Shown here piece after piece: positions 1 through 9,457 of a DNA stretch of 32,909 nt. The DNA lies in contig JASJDY010000063.1 in NCBI GenBank assembly GCA_030065025.1, forward strand, positions 1 through 32,909, read 5' to 3'. Position numbers and translations under genes: made by a program. Each line of letters starts with the position of its first letter. Position 1 is the stretch's first letter. The notes under the pieces are model-generated. The model was not told the DNA's origin, searched no databases, and worked only from the letters and a program-made list of their open reading frames with translations. This DNA comes from Planctomycetota bacterium (GTDB lineage Bacteria > Planctomycetota > PLA2 > JAEUHO01).

Positions 1-874
1 CGTCCTCGGCGATGACCGCGAAGCCCGGCGCGGCGTAGCGCCAGGAGTCGGCGAAGTCCTTCATGACGGCCGTGTCGGAGCCGAGCAGCGTGCGGCCCTC
101 CGGGCCCTCCGCGACGAGCGTGACGCGCTTGGCCGGCTCACCCTTCGTCAGGAACGTCTCGTGGTGCTTGCTGCCCTTGTGGAAGACCCACAGGCGGCCC
201 TCCTCGGCGCCGTAGACGGCGTAGCCGGGCAGGGTGAACTTGGCGCTGGCGGCGTAGGCCCTCATGACGTCTGCGTTCGAGCCCATGAGGGTGACGCCGT
301 CAGGCCCCTCACCGACGAGCGTGACGCGCTTCGCGGGCTCGCCCTTCGTCATGTACGTCTGGTGGTCCTTGCTGCCCTGCTCGAAGACCCAGAGACGGCC
401 CTCCGTGGCGATGACCGCGTACCCGTCCATGCGGTACTTCATCGTGTGCGCGTAGTCGCGGAGGTCCTCCGAGTCGGAGCCCATCAGTGTGCGGCCGCCG
501 GGGCCGGTGCCGATCTGGGTCACGCGCTTGGCGGGCTCGCCCTTCGTCAGGAACGACGCGAGGCCCTCGCTGCCGCTGCGGAAGACCCAGAGGCGGCCAC
601 CTTCGCCCTCGTACACGTTGAAGCCGTCGAGCGCGAACCCGGCAGCTTGCGGCTTGGCGCCGCCCGGGCGGGCGACGACGCGCGGCGCGGGCTTGCCCTC
701 GACCGCCCGCGGGGCGGGGGCCGGCATCATGGTCGGCGCAGCATCGGCGACGGGTGCACTGTCCGCCGAGCGGACGACGACCTGCTGGGAGCGGCGCTGG
801 CCGGTGGCGCAGCCGATGAGTGCTACGGCAATCAGCGCAACGAGGGCTGTACGAATGGTTGCGGACGGGCTCAT
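1..874 (-). CDS. Putative lipoprotein with ~65-aa tandem repeats (partial, C-terminus runs off the window)
   Basis: Read by hand on the minus strand: open from ATG at 874 to position 1; AGGAGG-like RBS; MSPSATIRTALVALIAVALIGCATG lipobox; repeated GRLWVF..GS.....KGEPAKRVT..G.GP.G.TL.GS units. Missing from the ORF track because it is truncated at the edge. Confidence 0.85.
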   Translation of the reverse strand, partial: MSPSATIRTALVALIAVALIGCATGQRRSQQVVVRSADSAPVADAAPTMMPAPAPRAVEGKPAPRVVARPGGAKPQAAGFALDGFNVYEGEGGRLWVFRSGSEGLASFLTKGEPAKRVTQIGTGPGGRTLMGSDSEDLRDYAHTMKYRMDGYAVIATEGRLWVFEQGSKDHQTYMTKGEPAKRVTLVGEGPDGVTLMGSNADVMRAYAASAKFTLPGYAVYGAEEGRLWVFHKGSKHHETFLTKGEPAKRVTLVAEGPEGRTLLGSDTAVMKDFADSWRYAAPGFAVIAED

Positions 875-939
875 CCCGTTCCTCCTCTTGCTGGAACTTG
901 CTGGTGGGACCGGATGCTGGAGATGGACGATGCGCCGGA

Positions 940-1914
940 CTAGCCGAAGCGCCCCGTCACGTAGTCTTCCGTCTCCTTGAGATGCGGATTGACGAACAGG
1001 TCCTGCGTGGGACCGAACTCGACCATGCGGCCGAGGTACATGAAGGCGACGTAGTCGCTGGCGCGCTGCGCCTGCTGCATGTTGTGCGTCACGATCAGGA
1101 TGGAGTAGTGACCCTTGAGCTCCTGGATGAGGTCCTCGATGCGCCCCGTGGCGATCGGGTCCAGCGCGGAGCAAGGCTCGTCGAGGAGCAGGATCTCGGG
1201 CTCGCCGGCGATGGCGCGACCGATGCACAGGCGCTGCTGCTGACCACCGGACAGGCGTAGCGCGTTGTCGTCGAGGCGGTCCTTGACCTCTTCCCACAGG
1301 CCGGCACCGCGCAGGCTCTTCTCGACGACCTCGTCCAGGATCGCCTTGTCCCGCAGGCCATCGATGCGCAGCGGATAGACGATGTTCTCGTAGATGCTCA
1401 TCGGGAACGGGTTCGGCTTCTGGAACACCATGCCGATGCGCTTGCGGAGCTCGATGACGTCGACCCCCGCCCCGTAGATGTCATCGCCACTGAGGCGCAT
1501 GTTGCCCTTCGTCGTGACGGTGGGGATCAGGTCGTTCATGCGGTTCACGCAGCGGAGCAGCGTGGACTTGCCGCAGCCCGACGGCCCGATCAACGCCGTG
1601 ACCTCGCCCTTGGGTACGCCCATGCTGTTGTCGTACAGCGCCTGCGCCGAGCCGTACCACAGGTTGAAGTTCTCGATCTCGATGACGCAGTCCTTGTCGA
1701 CCATCCCGTCGTGGACGTCGGTGTCGAAGGCGACCCCGCGCGAGACCGACTCGAACACGCCACCGATGCGAGCACCGTGCTGCCCCTCGGGCATCGGTGC
1801 AAGCGGTCGCTCGCTCGCGCTCTCCGGCACACTCCGCGCGGTGTCATCCGCAGGGTTGTTCTGGACAGGGATCTGAGCGTTCTCTTCGCGTTGCATGTCG
1901 TTGTCCTCGACCAT
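940..1914 (-). CDS. pstB: Phosphate ABC transporter ATP-binding protein PstB
   Basis: Walker [10 protein letters not shown], signature LSGGQQQR, Walker [32 protein letters not shown] is typical of PstB. Start chosen at MVEDND (1914), just after the pstA stop. Confidence 0.95.
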   Translation of the reverse strand: MVEDNDMQREENAQIPVQNNPADDTARSVPESASERPLAPMPEGQHGARIGGVFESVSRGVAFDTDVHDGMVDKDCVIEIENFNLWYGSAQALYDNSMGVPKGEVTALIGPSGCGKSTLLRCVNRMNDLIPTVTTKGNMRLSGDDIYGAGVDVIELRKRIGMVFQKPNPFPMSIYENIVYPLRIDGLRDKAILDEVVEKSLRGAGLWEEVKDRLDDNALRLSGGQQQRLCIGRAIAGEPEILLLDEPCSALDPIATGRIEDLIQELKGHYSILIVTHNMQQAQRASDYVAFMYLGRMVEFGPTQDLFVNPHLKETEDYVTGRFG

Positions 1915-1918
1915 TCGA

Positions 1919-3658
1919 CTATCCGCCCTCGATGTACGCACGGCGGAGGCGTGCACGAACCCAGATCGCCACGACGTTGAGGACGATGACGATCCCGATC
2001 AGAAGCAGTGTGGTGGTGAACACCAGGGGCTCCGCCGCCTTCGCGTTGGGACTCTGGAACCCGACGTCGTAGATGTGGAAGCCCAGGTGCATGAAGCCCC
2101 GCGTCGGATGGACGAAGGGGAACTCGCCATCGACGGGGAGATCCGGCGCCATCTTCGCGGCGCCGACGAGCATGATCGGCGCCACCTCGCCGGCTCCTCG
2201 TGCGATGGCCAGGATCATGCCGGTCATCACGCCTGGCATGGCGCGCGGCAACACGATCCGCCGGATCGTCTGCCACTTGCTGGCCCCACACGCGTATGAA
2301 CCCTCGCGCATGGAGTTGGGCACGGCGGCGAGCGCCTCTTCCGTGGCCACGATGACGACAGGCAGCGTGAGCAGGGCGAGCGTCAGCGACGCCCACAGGA
2401 TCGCGCCCTTCCCGAACGTCGGGTTGGGCAGCTGCTCGGCGAAGAAGATCTCGTCGATGCCCGCACCGATCGTGTAGCAGAAGAAGCCCAGGCCGAAGAC
2501 GCCGAACACGATGCTGGGCACGCCCGCCAGGTTGTTGACGGCGATGCGCACGAGGCTCACGAGTGCGCCCTGCTTGGCGTACTCGCGCAGGTAGAGCGCG
2601 CCGAGCACGCCGAACGGTACGACGAGGATCGTCATGATCATCGTCAGCACGATCGTGCCGAGGATGGCGGGCCAGACGCCGCCCTCGGTGTTCGCCTCAC
2701 GCGGGTTGGCCGTGAGGTACTCCCACCAGCGCGAGATGTAGATCCCCACCTTGTCGAAGAAGTCGAGACGGTTGGCGGGGTAGGCGCGAATGATGTCGAC
2801 GAGTCGCACCGGCTCCTCGGAGCCGTACGACGTCTTCATGAGGAGCGCGTACTTGCCGGCCTCCGCGCGCAGCTCGTCGACCTGGGCACGGAGCTTCGTG
2901 CGCTCGGGATTCTGCGCGCTCTCGAAGGCGGCCCGAGCCTCGAGCGCCTTCACGTGCTCGGGCGAGTTCGTGCCATGCTCGAGCTCGACACTTCGGGCGC
3001 GAAGGCGCTCCTTCTCGAGCGCGGCGTCCAGGTCTCCGATCGCCTCCTTCTCGATCTCGGAGGCCTGATCCCACATGTCGAGCGCCTTGTCGTGGTTCTG
3101 CTCGAACAGCTCCCACGCCGTGGCGGGATCCTCGGCTGTGCGTTCCTCGCCCGTGAGGAAGGCGATCGGCTCGCCGTAGAAGCGCCCCCACTCGCTGCGC
3201 TCGATCGTGACAGCCCACTCGGGGAACGTCTCGGACTTGACCTGGAAGTCGCTGACCTCCGTGAAGCCCTGGGTCCGCCGCTCGGGGCTGTTGTTCCCCG
3301 TGCGCCACAGGTAACGGGTGCTGCGGCCGCGGTTGTCCTCGACCATCTTCTTCGCGGCCGCCCGATCGGCCTCGGGCAGCGCGTCGAAGACGAAGGCCTC
3401 GGGCTTGTACTCCTCCGTGCGCGTGAGCTCGCCCATCAGCGCGCGACCGTCGACCAGATTGATGACCTTGAGCTTCTGCGGCCAGAAGGTCGTACCTCCA
3501 CGCACGAGCACGATGCCGAGCAAGCCCAGGATCATGGCGATGCTCACAACGAGCGCAGCGCCCGTCATCCACACCATGGGCTCACCGCGCGCGAACAGCG
3601 ACGACCGTCGCTTGATCAAGCGGCGCTTCATCTTGGTTCCCGGTGCGTCGGCCATCAC
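1919..3658 (-). CDS. pstA: Phosphate ABC transporter permease PstA with long N-terminal/periplasmic extension
   Basis: Permease core with [31 protein letters not shown] (EAA loop); ~300-aa extension after the first TM helix; gene order pstSCAB. Confidence 0.92.
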   Translation of the reverse strand: MMADAPGTKMKRRLIKRRSSLFARGEPMVWMTGAALVVSIAMILGLLGIVLVRGGTTFWPQKLKVINLVDGRALMGELTRTEEYKPEAFVFDALPEADRAAAKKMVEDNRGRSTRYLWRTGNNSPERRTQGFTEVSDFQVKSETFPEWAVTIERSEWGRFYGEPIAFLTGEERTAEDPATAWELFEQNHDKALDMWDQASEIEKEAIGDLDAALEKERLRARSVELEHGTNSPEHVKALEARAAFESAQNPERTKLRAQVDELRAEAGKYALLMKTSYGSEEPVRLVDIIRAYPANRLDFFDKVGIYISRWWEYLTANPREANTEGGVWPAILGTIVLTMIMTILVVPFGVLGALYLREYAKQGALVSLVRIAVNNLAGVPSIVFGVFGLGFFCYTIGAGIDEIFFAEQLPNPTFGKGAILWASLTLALLTLPVVIVATEEALAAVPNSMREGSYACGASKWQTIRRIVLPRAMPGVMTGMILAIARGAGEVAPIMLVGAAKMAPDLPVDGEFPFVHPTRGFMHLGFHIYDVGFQSPNAKAAEPLVFTTTLLLIGIVIVLNVVAIWVRARLRRAYIEGG

Positions 3659-3664
3659 CTACTC

Positions 3665-6283
3665 CTAGAGATCCGCAAACCGCTTGCGGAAGTGGCGTCG
3701 AACCAGCTCGGCAATCGTGTTGATGACGAAGGTCATGGCGAAGAGCACCAGACCGCACATGAAGAGCACGCGGTAGTGCGTGCTGCCGACCACCGCTTCA
3801 GGCAGCTCCGTTGCGATGTTGGCGGAGAGCGTGCGGAACCCGTTGAACATGTTCCAGTCCATGATTCCGGTGTTGCCCGCCGCCATGAGCACGATCATCG
3901 TCTCGCCGACTGCGCGGCCGAGACCCACCATCATGGCGCCGAACAGGCCGCTCATCGCGGCCGGCACGACGATGCGGATGCCGGTCTGCCAGGGCGTCGC
4001 GCCACAGCCGAGCGAACCCTCACGCAGCTGCTGGGGGACGCTGCTGAGCGCATCCTCGGCCAGGGTGTAGATGATCGGGACGATCGCGAACCCCATGACG
4101 AAGCCGACGATCAAGGCGTTGCGCTTCTGGTACTGGCCGACGATCGACTCGCGCGGATCGAGGCCGCCGCCGAGCAGGGAGCCGAGCGCCCAGGCGATGA
4201 ACACGCCGCCCGCAATCACGATGGCGAAGCGGACGACATCGGCAAGTGCGCACTGCGCGCGGCTCCAGCCGGCCGAAGCCGAACGCAGCCACGGCCCCGC
4301 GAACCGCGCGAAGGCGATGGCGGCCCCGACCATGCAGAGGGGAATGAGCAGGAAGGTCCAGCCTCCCGCGTTGGTGCCTTCGCCGCGGTTGAGCCACCCG
4401 TCGATGTCGCCGTTGAAGCACAGACTCTCGATGCCGGGCGCGATCCACTGTGCCATCAAGACGGCCAGGGGCAGCGTGAGGCAGATCGCCAGGAAGCGCG
4501 GCATGCCCGACCAGCGAATGGCGTATTGGCCGGGCAGGAACTGCCACAGCCTGGCTCCCAGGATGACCGTCACCGGCAGGGTGACGAACACGCACAGCAC
4601 GGTGATCAGCACGCTGTCCACGAAGGGCGCCAGCACGATGGCCGCCAGGAAGCCGAGCACCACGCTAGGCAGGCTGGCCATCATCTCGATGACCGACTTC
4701 AGGGGCGCCCGCCAGCGCGGCGTGAGGAACTCGCTGGTGAAGAGTGCTGCCAGCAGCGCGATCGGCACGGCGATCAGCATCGAATAGAGCGTGGCCTTCA
4801 GCGTGCCGAACACGAGGACCATCACGCCGAGCTTCGGCTCGAAGTCGTCGGAGCCACCCTCGGACTGCCAGGTGTAGGCGGGCCCCTCTTGTCCCTCGTA
4901 CCAAACACGCCCGAAGAGCGACGAGAGCGTCGCCGCGGGGTGACCGGGATCGACGAGCCAGCGCTGCAGGGAGCCGCCGAACCAGGCGACGAGGCCGTCC
5001 TCCTTCGGCGTGAGGGCGAGGCCTTCGATGCGCACCTGGCTGTCGGCGCTCACCTCGAGGAGCAGCTGGTCGGTGGTGACGTGGAACAGGCGGACGGTGC
5101 CGTCGTCGAAGCCCACGGCCAGCTGCCTACTGCGGAGGGACGTCGAGAAGGCAGTCGCGCGTGCGCCCACCCCGTCGTCTCCGGTCAGCCGGTGGCCCTG
5201 CGCCATCTGGATGCCGTCCCTCGCGTAGGCACCCGCGGGACGCGTGGGGAACCAGGCGGTCAGGGCGCCTCGTTCGTCGGCGGCGATGAGCGTCGTCTTG
5301 CCGATGAGGAACTCGATGCGGTCGAGCGTGCGTCCCTCGGGGACGACCTGGACGGTCTCGACGACCTCGAGTTCCCCGCCGGCGGCCATCACGGTCTCGC
5401 GCGCGTCGAAGCGCATCCCGTAACCGTCCGCCCAGAGCAGCATGAGCGAGTTGCCCTGGCCGAAGAGCCTGAGGAACGCCGGCTCGCCGCGGTCGGCCTT
5501 CGGGCGGTAGACGATGGGCTTGTCGAAGGGATCCTCGACCCAGGCGTCCATCATCGGGTTGAAGCGCCGGAAGTACTGCCGGATACCGAGCTTGCCGTCG
5601 GCGGTCAGGTAGCCGAAGGCGCGACCGTTCGACGGCAGCGAGTAGTCGATCAGGCGAATCGCGCTCTGGGCGATCGCATCCGGAGCGGACATCTCGACGG
5701 CGAGCCGATCGAAGCGCCACTGGTCTTCCGGGGTCTTCGACAGGACGCCGTTCTGGAAACGGACGGAGCCGCCGACGCGCAGCTTGAGCGCCTCCTCGGT
5801 CAGGTTCTCGTCGTTGCGCTCGAGGAACGACTCCTCGAACTGGATGGTCCCTGTGCGGACCGTGCCGTCCTCGAAGCCGAAGGCGCAGTCGGGCCCATCC
5901 GGCGAGAAGGACCAGCAGGTCGGCCGCTTGCCGTCGAAGAGGTCGAGGTCGTCGACCAAGGCTCCGTCCTGGAGGCGACGAACGCGCAGACGCCCATCCG
6001 CGTGGAGGCTCCAGCCCAGGAGCTGCGCGTCGTCGACGCCCGTGCGAATGATCTCGGCGGCCTCGCCGCGAGTCTTCAGGTCGAGCGTCGAGGCGGGCTC
6101 GACGTCCGCGTCGGAGAAGAGCGGGACGACGACCCACAGGAGGAAGACGAAGATCAGCAGAACGGCGAGGATCGTGCCGATGCCGCCGGCCGTGATGGCG
6201 GTACGCGCGACCGTCTCGGCCGTCTTGACGCTGCGCGGGGTGGTGCGTTCGCGATTGAGACCAGTGAACGTCTTGTCAGCCAT
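3665..6283 (-). CDS. pstC: Phosphate ABC transporter permease PstC with large inserted, propeller-like domain
   Basis: EDALSSVPQQLREGSLGCGATPWQTGIRIVVPAAMSG EAA loop; large soluble region after TM1 containing repeats such as DGTVRTGTIQF and DGTVRLFHV. Confidence 0.92.
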   Translation of the reverse strand: MADKTFTGLNRERTTPRSVKTAETVARTAITAGGIGTILAVLLIFVFLLWVVVPLFSDADVEPASTLDLKTRGEAAEIIRTGVDDAQLLGWSLHADGRLRVRRLQDGALVDDLDLFDGKRPTCWSFSPDGPDCAFGFEDGTVRTGTIQFEESFLERNDENLTEEALKLRVGGSVRFQNGVLSKTPEDQWRFDRLAVEMSAPDAIAQSAIRLIDYSLPSNGRAFGYLTADGKLGIRQYFRRFNPMMDAWVEDPFDKPIVYRPKADRGEPAFLRLFGQGNSLMLLWADGYGMRFDARETVMAAGGELEVVETVQVVPEGRTLDRIEFLIGKTTLIAADERGALTAWFPTRPAGAYARDGIQMAQGHRLTGDDGVGARATAFSTSLRSRQLAVGFDDGTVRLFHVTTDQLLLEVSADSQVRIEGLALTPKEDGLVAWFGGSLQRWLVDPGHPAATLSSLFGRVWYEGQEGPAYTWQSEGGSDDFEPKLGVMVLVFGTLKATLYSMLIAVPIALLAALFTSEFLTPRWRAPLKSVIEMMASLPSVVLGFLAAIVLAPFVDSVLITVLCVFVTLPVTVILGARLWQFLPGQYAIRWSGMPRFLAICLTLPLAVLMAQWIAPGIESLCFNGDIDGWLNRGEGTNAGGWTFLLIPLCMVGAAIAFARFAGPWLRSASAGWSRAQCALADVVRFAIVIAGGVFIAWALGSLLGGGLDPRESIVGQYQKRNALIVGFVMGFAIVPIIYTLAEDALSSVPQQLREGSLGCGATPWQTGIRIVVPAAMSGLFGAMMVGLGRAVGETMIVLMAAGNTGIMDWNMFNGFRTLSANIATELPEAVVGSTHYRVLFMCGLVLFAMTFVINTIAELVRRHFRKRFADL

Positions 6284-6326
6284 GGAACCCAGCGCAGGCT
6301 AGCGAAGGGTCACAAGGGGGAGAGAG

Positions 6327-6354
6327 GGTGCCGGCGGCCGAAGCCGCCGACACC
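6327..6354 (-). terminator. GC-rich hairpin between pstS and pstC (attenuator or mRNA-stability element)
   Basis: ggtgccggcggc-cgaa-gccgccgacacc: 12-bp stem with one mismatch in the pstS/pstC intergenic region. Confidence 0.5.
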
Positions 6355-6437
6355 GAGGGAAGACAGTCCGCAGTGTGACCGGATGCTGCAGACTGCAACT
6401 GTGGAAGCCCATGAGGGGCCATGGACACGCTTCGCGC

Positions 6438-7421
6438 CTAGTTGCTGGAGAGCGTGATACCGACCTTGGCGAGCTCGGCGCGCGCGATCGAGTTCGGGAC
6501 GGGGAAGTAGCCGTCCTTGGCCACGATCTTCTGGCCCTGCTTGCTGAAGATCAGCTTGATGAACTCGCGGCGAAGCGGCTCGAGCTGGCTGCCCGGCTTG
6601 TAGTTGACCGCGCACCACAGGAAGCGCGCGAGCGGGTAGCGGCCGCTGTAGGCGTTCGCGGGCACGGCGGCGATGAACTGGCCCGGACGGACGCCGAGGG
6701 GCACGGTGGCGACGTCGGCCGTCTTGTAGCCGATGCCGCTGTAGCCGATACCGCCCAGGTCGTTCGAGACGGACGTCACGACGGCCGAGCTGCCCGGCTG
6801 CTCCTTGACGGTGTCCTTGTAGTCGCCCTTGAAGAGCGCGTGCTTCTTGAAGTAGCCGTACGTGCCGGAAGCGGAGTTACGGCCGTAGATCGTGATCGGA
6901 CGGCTGGCCCAGGCGCCGGTGAGACCGACGTCACCCCAGGTCTTGATGTCCTTGGCGAAGCCGCCCTTGCGCGTCTTCGAGAAGATCGCGTCGACCTGCT
7001 GCAGCGTCAGGCCCGTCTTGGCGATCGGGTTGTCCTTGTGGACGTAGACGGCGAGCATGTCGATCGACGTGCGGAGCTGGACGGCCTTGTAGCCGAACTT
7101 GTCGACGAACTTGTCCATCTCCTTGTCCTTCATCTTGCGGCTCATGGGGCCGAAGGTGGAGGACCCGGCGATCAGCGCGGGCGGCGCGGTCGAGGAGCCC
7201 TTGCCCTCGATCTCGATGCCGACGCTGGGGTAGTACTTCTTGAACAGCTCGGCCCAGAACGTCATCAGGTTGTTCATGGTGTCCGAGCCGACGCTCTTGA
7301 TGTTGCCCGACACGCCGCTGCTCGGCTTGTACTCGGGCAGGTTCTTGTCGAGGTCCGCAGCGGCGAAACCGCCGGTCACCAGGAGCACGATGGCGCTGAT
7401 CGCGACCACTCTCTTGAGCAT
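6438..7421 (-). CDS. pstS: Phosphate ABC transporter substrate-binding protein PstS
   Basis: Signal peptide; GSDTMNNLMTFWAELF..., YGRNSASGTYGYFKKHAL, GGIGYSGIGYKT motifs typical of PstS; adjacent pstCAB. Confidence 0.95.
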   Translation of the reverse strand: MLKRVVAISAIVLLVTGGFAAADLDKNLPEYKPSSGVSGNIKSVGSDTMNNLMTFWAELFKKYYPSVGIEIEGKGSSTAPPALIAGSSTFGPMSRKMKDKEMDKFVDKFGYKAVQLRTSIDMLAVYVHKDNPIAKTGLTLQQVDAIFSKTRKGGFAKDIKTWGDVGLTGAWASRPITIYGRNSASGTYGYFKKHALFKGDYKDTVKEQPGSSAVVTSVSNDLGGIGYSGIGYKTADVATVPLGVRPGQFIAAVPANAYSGRYPLARFLWCAVNYKPGSQLEPLRREFIKLIFSKQGQKIVAKDGYFPVPNSIARAELAKVGITLSSN

Positions 7422-7533
7422 GGATCGATTCCTCTGTCGGGTTCGTTGAGGCGGGGAATCGCCCCCGCCCGGCGAGAGTGGAACCGTGAGCGATGAACGC
7501 TTGATAGCTTGGCGGTGATCTTTATATAAAGAC

Positions 7534-7560
7534 GTAAGTCGATATCTGACAGCAACTTAC
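7534..7560 (-). promoter_or_regulatory. Candidate regulatory inverted repeat (possible degenerate Pho box) upstream of pstS
   Basis: GTAAGT...ACTTAC inverted repeat flanking a minus-strand CTGTCA (Pho-box half-site-like), next to AT-rich tttatataaag, in otherwise GC-rich sequence upstream of pstS. Confidence 0.3.
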
Positions 7561-7572
7561 GGAGACAGGCGC

Positions 7573-8484
7573 CTACTCGACGGCGCGCTGTACGCGCGTT
7601 CCCGCCTCGCCCCGCAGGATGCGCGCTGCGTCGGCGAGAGCGCCGATGCCGGCGATGCCACCGCTGGAGCGCACGAAGCGGCAGGCGGCCTCGACCTTCG
7701 GCCCCATGCTGCCGCGCTCGAGGCGCATGTCCTCGAGCTGCTCCGGCGTACACGTGGTGATCGGAGGTGTGTCGCCGGGCGGCCATGAGGGATACACGCC
7801 CGGCACGTCGGTCAGCAGCAGGAGGGCGTGCGCGTTCAGGCGCGCGGCCAGCAGCGCGGCGGATCGGTCCTTGTCGATGACGGCCTCGACTCCGCGCACC
7901 GCCCTTGCGGGCGTGACCACCACCGGGATACCTCCGCCGCCGGCGCACACCACGATGCGGTCGGCCTGGAGCAGCACGCGGATCGTGTCGAGCTCGCGGA
8001 TGCGGCGCGGCTCGGGCGACGGGACGATGCGGCGATAGCCCGCGTCGAACTCGGCGAACGACCAGCCGCGTTCCCCCTCGAGCTCGCCGGCCCGGTCGGC
8101 GTCGTAGAAGGGACCGATCGGCTTGGTCGGATCATCGAACGCGGGATCGTTCGCGTCGACCTCCACCTGCGTGAGCAGTGTGACCACCTGGCGATCGGGC
8201 AGGGCGTTGGACAGCTCCTGATCGATCAGGTAGCCGACCATGCCCTCGCTCTCCGCACCGAGCACGTCGAGCGGCGGCTCCGGCGCGTCCTCGTAGGCGG
8301 CGGCCTGCAGCGCGAGCAGTCCGACCTGCGGACCGTTGCCATGCGTGACGACGATCTGGTGCTCGTCGGCGACCTCCGCGATCGCGCTGGCCGCTTCCCG
8401 CAGGTTGGCGCGCTGGAGCTCCGTGTCCAGCGGCTGACCGCGACGCAGGAGGGCGTTGCCGCCCAGGGCGATGACGACGCGCAA
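7573..8484 (-). CDS. arcC: Carbamate kinase
   Basis: MRVVIALGGNALL, VVTHGNGPQVGLL, GGGGIPVV, ACRFV motifs of carbamate kinase. Confidence 0.93.
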   Translation of the reverse strand: MRVVIALGGNALLRRGQPLDTELQRANLREAASAIAEVADEHQIVVTHGNGPQVGLLALQAAAYEDAPEPPLDVLGAESEGMVGYLIDQELSNALPDRQVVTLLTQVEVDANDPAFDDPTKPIGPFYDADRAGELEGERGWSFAEFDAGYRRIVPSPEPRRIRELDTIRVLLQADRIVVCAGGGGIPVVVTPARAVRGVEAVIDKDRSAALLAARLNAHALLLLTDVPGVYPSWPPGDTPPITTCTPEQLEDMRLERGSMGPKVEAACRFVRSSGGIAGIGALADAARILRGEAGTRVQRAVE

Positions 8485-8499
8485 CGCGTGATCTCCTAC

Positions 8500-9444
8500 C
8501 TAGCTGGGATCGTAGCCCTCGAGGCGCCCGGCGAGCACGGCGTAGAGGATGCCTACGGCCGCGTGCAGGCGGTTCTCGGCCTGATCGAACACGACGGAGC
8601 GCGGACCGTCCACGACCTCCGCGGTGACCTCCTCGCCCCGGTGGTCCGGCAGGCAGTGCATGAAGATCGCCTCCGGGCGGGTGAGGTCCATGAGCGCGTC
8701 GTTGACCTGGTACGGCTCCAGGTCGTGGAGCCGCTTGGCGCGCTCCTCGTCCGGGTCCCCCATCGACACCCACGTGTCCGTGTAGATGGCCTGGACGCCT
8801 TCGACGGCCGCCTTCGCATCGTCCGTGAAGATCAGCTTGGCGCCGCTGAGCGCGGCGCGTGCCTTCGCGACCTCGACGACCTCGGGCTCCACCTCGTAGC
8901 CGGGCGGCGTCGCGACGCGCATCTCCATGCCGACGATGGCCGCAGCCTCGAGGAGGCTGTGCGCCACGTTGTTGCCGTCGCCGACGTAGGCGATCACGAC
9001 GTCGCTGAGATCGCCGAACCGCTGCAGTAGCGTCTGCAGGTCGGCGAGGCTCTGACACGGATGATGGCCGTCCGTCAGCGCGTTGACGACGGGCACGCTC
9101 GCGGTCTTCGCGAAGCGACGCACCTCGTCGTCCGAGTACGTGCGGATGGTGATGGCGCGCGCGTAGCGGCTCATCACCTCGGCCGTGTCCTCGATCGTCT
9201 CGCCGCGGCCGAGCTGCAGGTCGTTGGGACCGACCATGATCGGCACGCCGCCGAGACGCGCGACGGCCGTCTCCAGGGAGAGCCGCGTTCGCGTCGAGGG
9301 CTTGTTGAAGTACAGCACCGCCGTGTCCCCTTCGAGGATGTGGCGGAAGCCGTACGGGTCATCCTTGGAGCGCTGGGCGTACTCGAGCACGCGCTCGATG
9401 TCCGCGAGGTCCAGGTCGGCAGTGCGGAGCAGGTCCTTCAGCAC
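8500..9444 (-). CDS. argF: Ornithine carbamoyltransferase
   Basis: FNKPSTRTRLSLE (carbamoyl-phosphate site), HPCQ.LAD, FMHCLPDHRGEEV. Confidence 0.94.
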   Translation of the reverse strand: MLKDLLRTADLDLADIERVLEYAQRSKDDPYGFRHILEGDTAVLYFNKPSTRTRLSLETAVARLGGVPIMVGPNDLQLGRGETIEDTAEVMSRYARAITIRTYSDDEVRRFAKTASVPVVNALTDGHHPCQSLADLQTLLQRFGDLSDVVIAYVGDGNNVAHSLLEAAAIVGMEMRVATPPGYEVEPEVVEVAKARAALSGAKLIFTDDAKAAVEGVQAIYTDTWVSMGDPDEERAKRLHDLEPYQVNDALMDLTRPEAIFMHCLPDHRGEEVTAEVVDGPRSVVFDQAENRLHAAVGILYAVLAGRLEGYDPS

Positions 9445-9457
9445 GGTCCGGTCCTCC

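Noticed and set aside
2954-6457. 1167-aa plus-strand ORF
   Set aside because: Antisense shadow of pstC and part of pstA; low-complexity Arg/Glu/His-rich translation typical of reverse frames in high-GC DNA.
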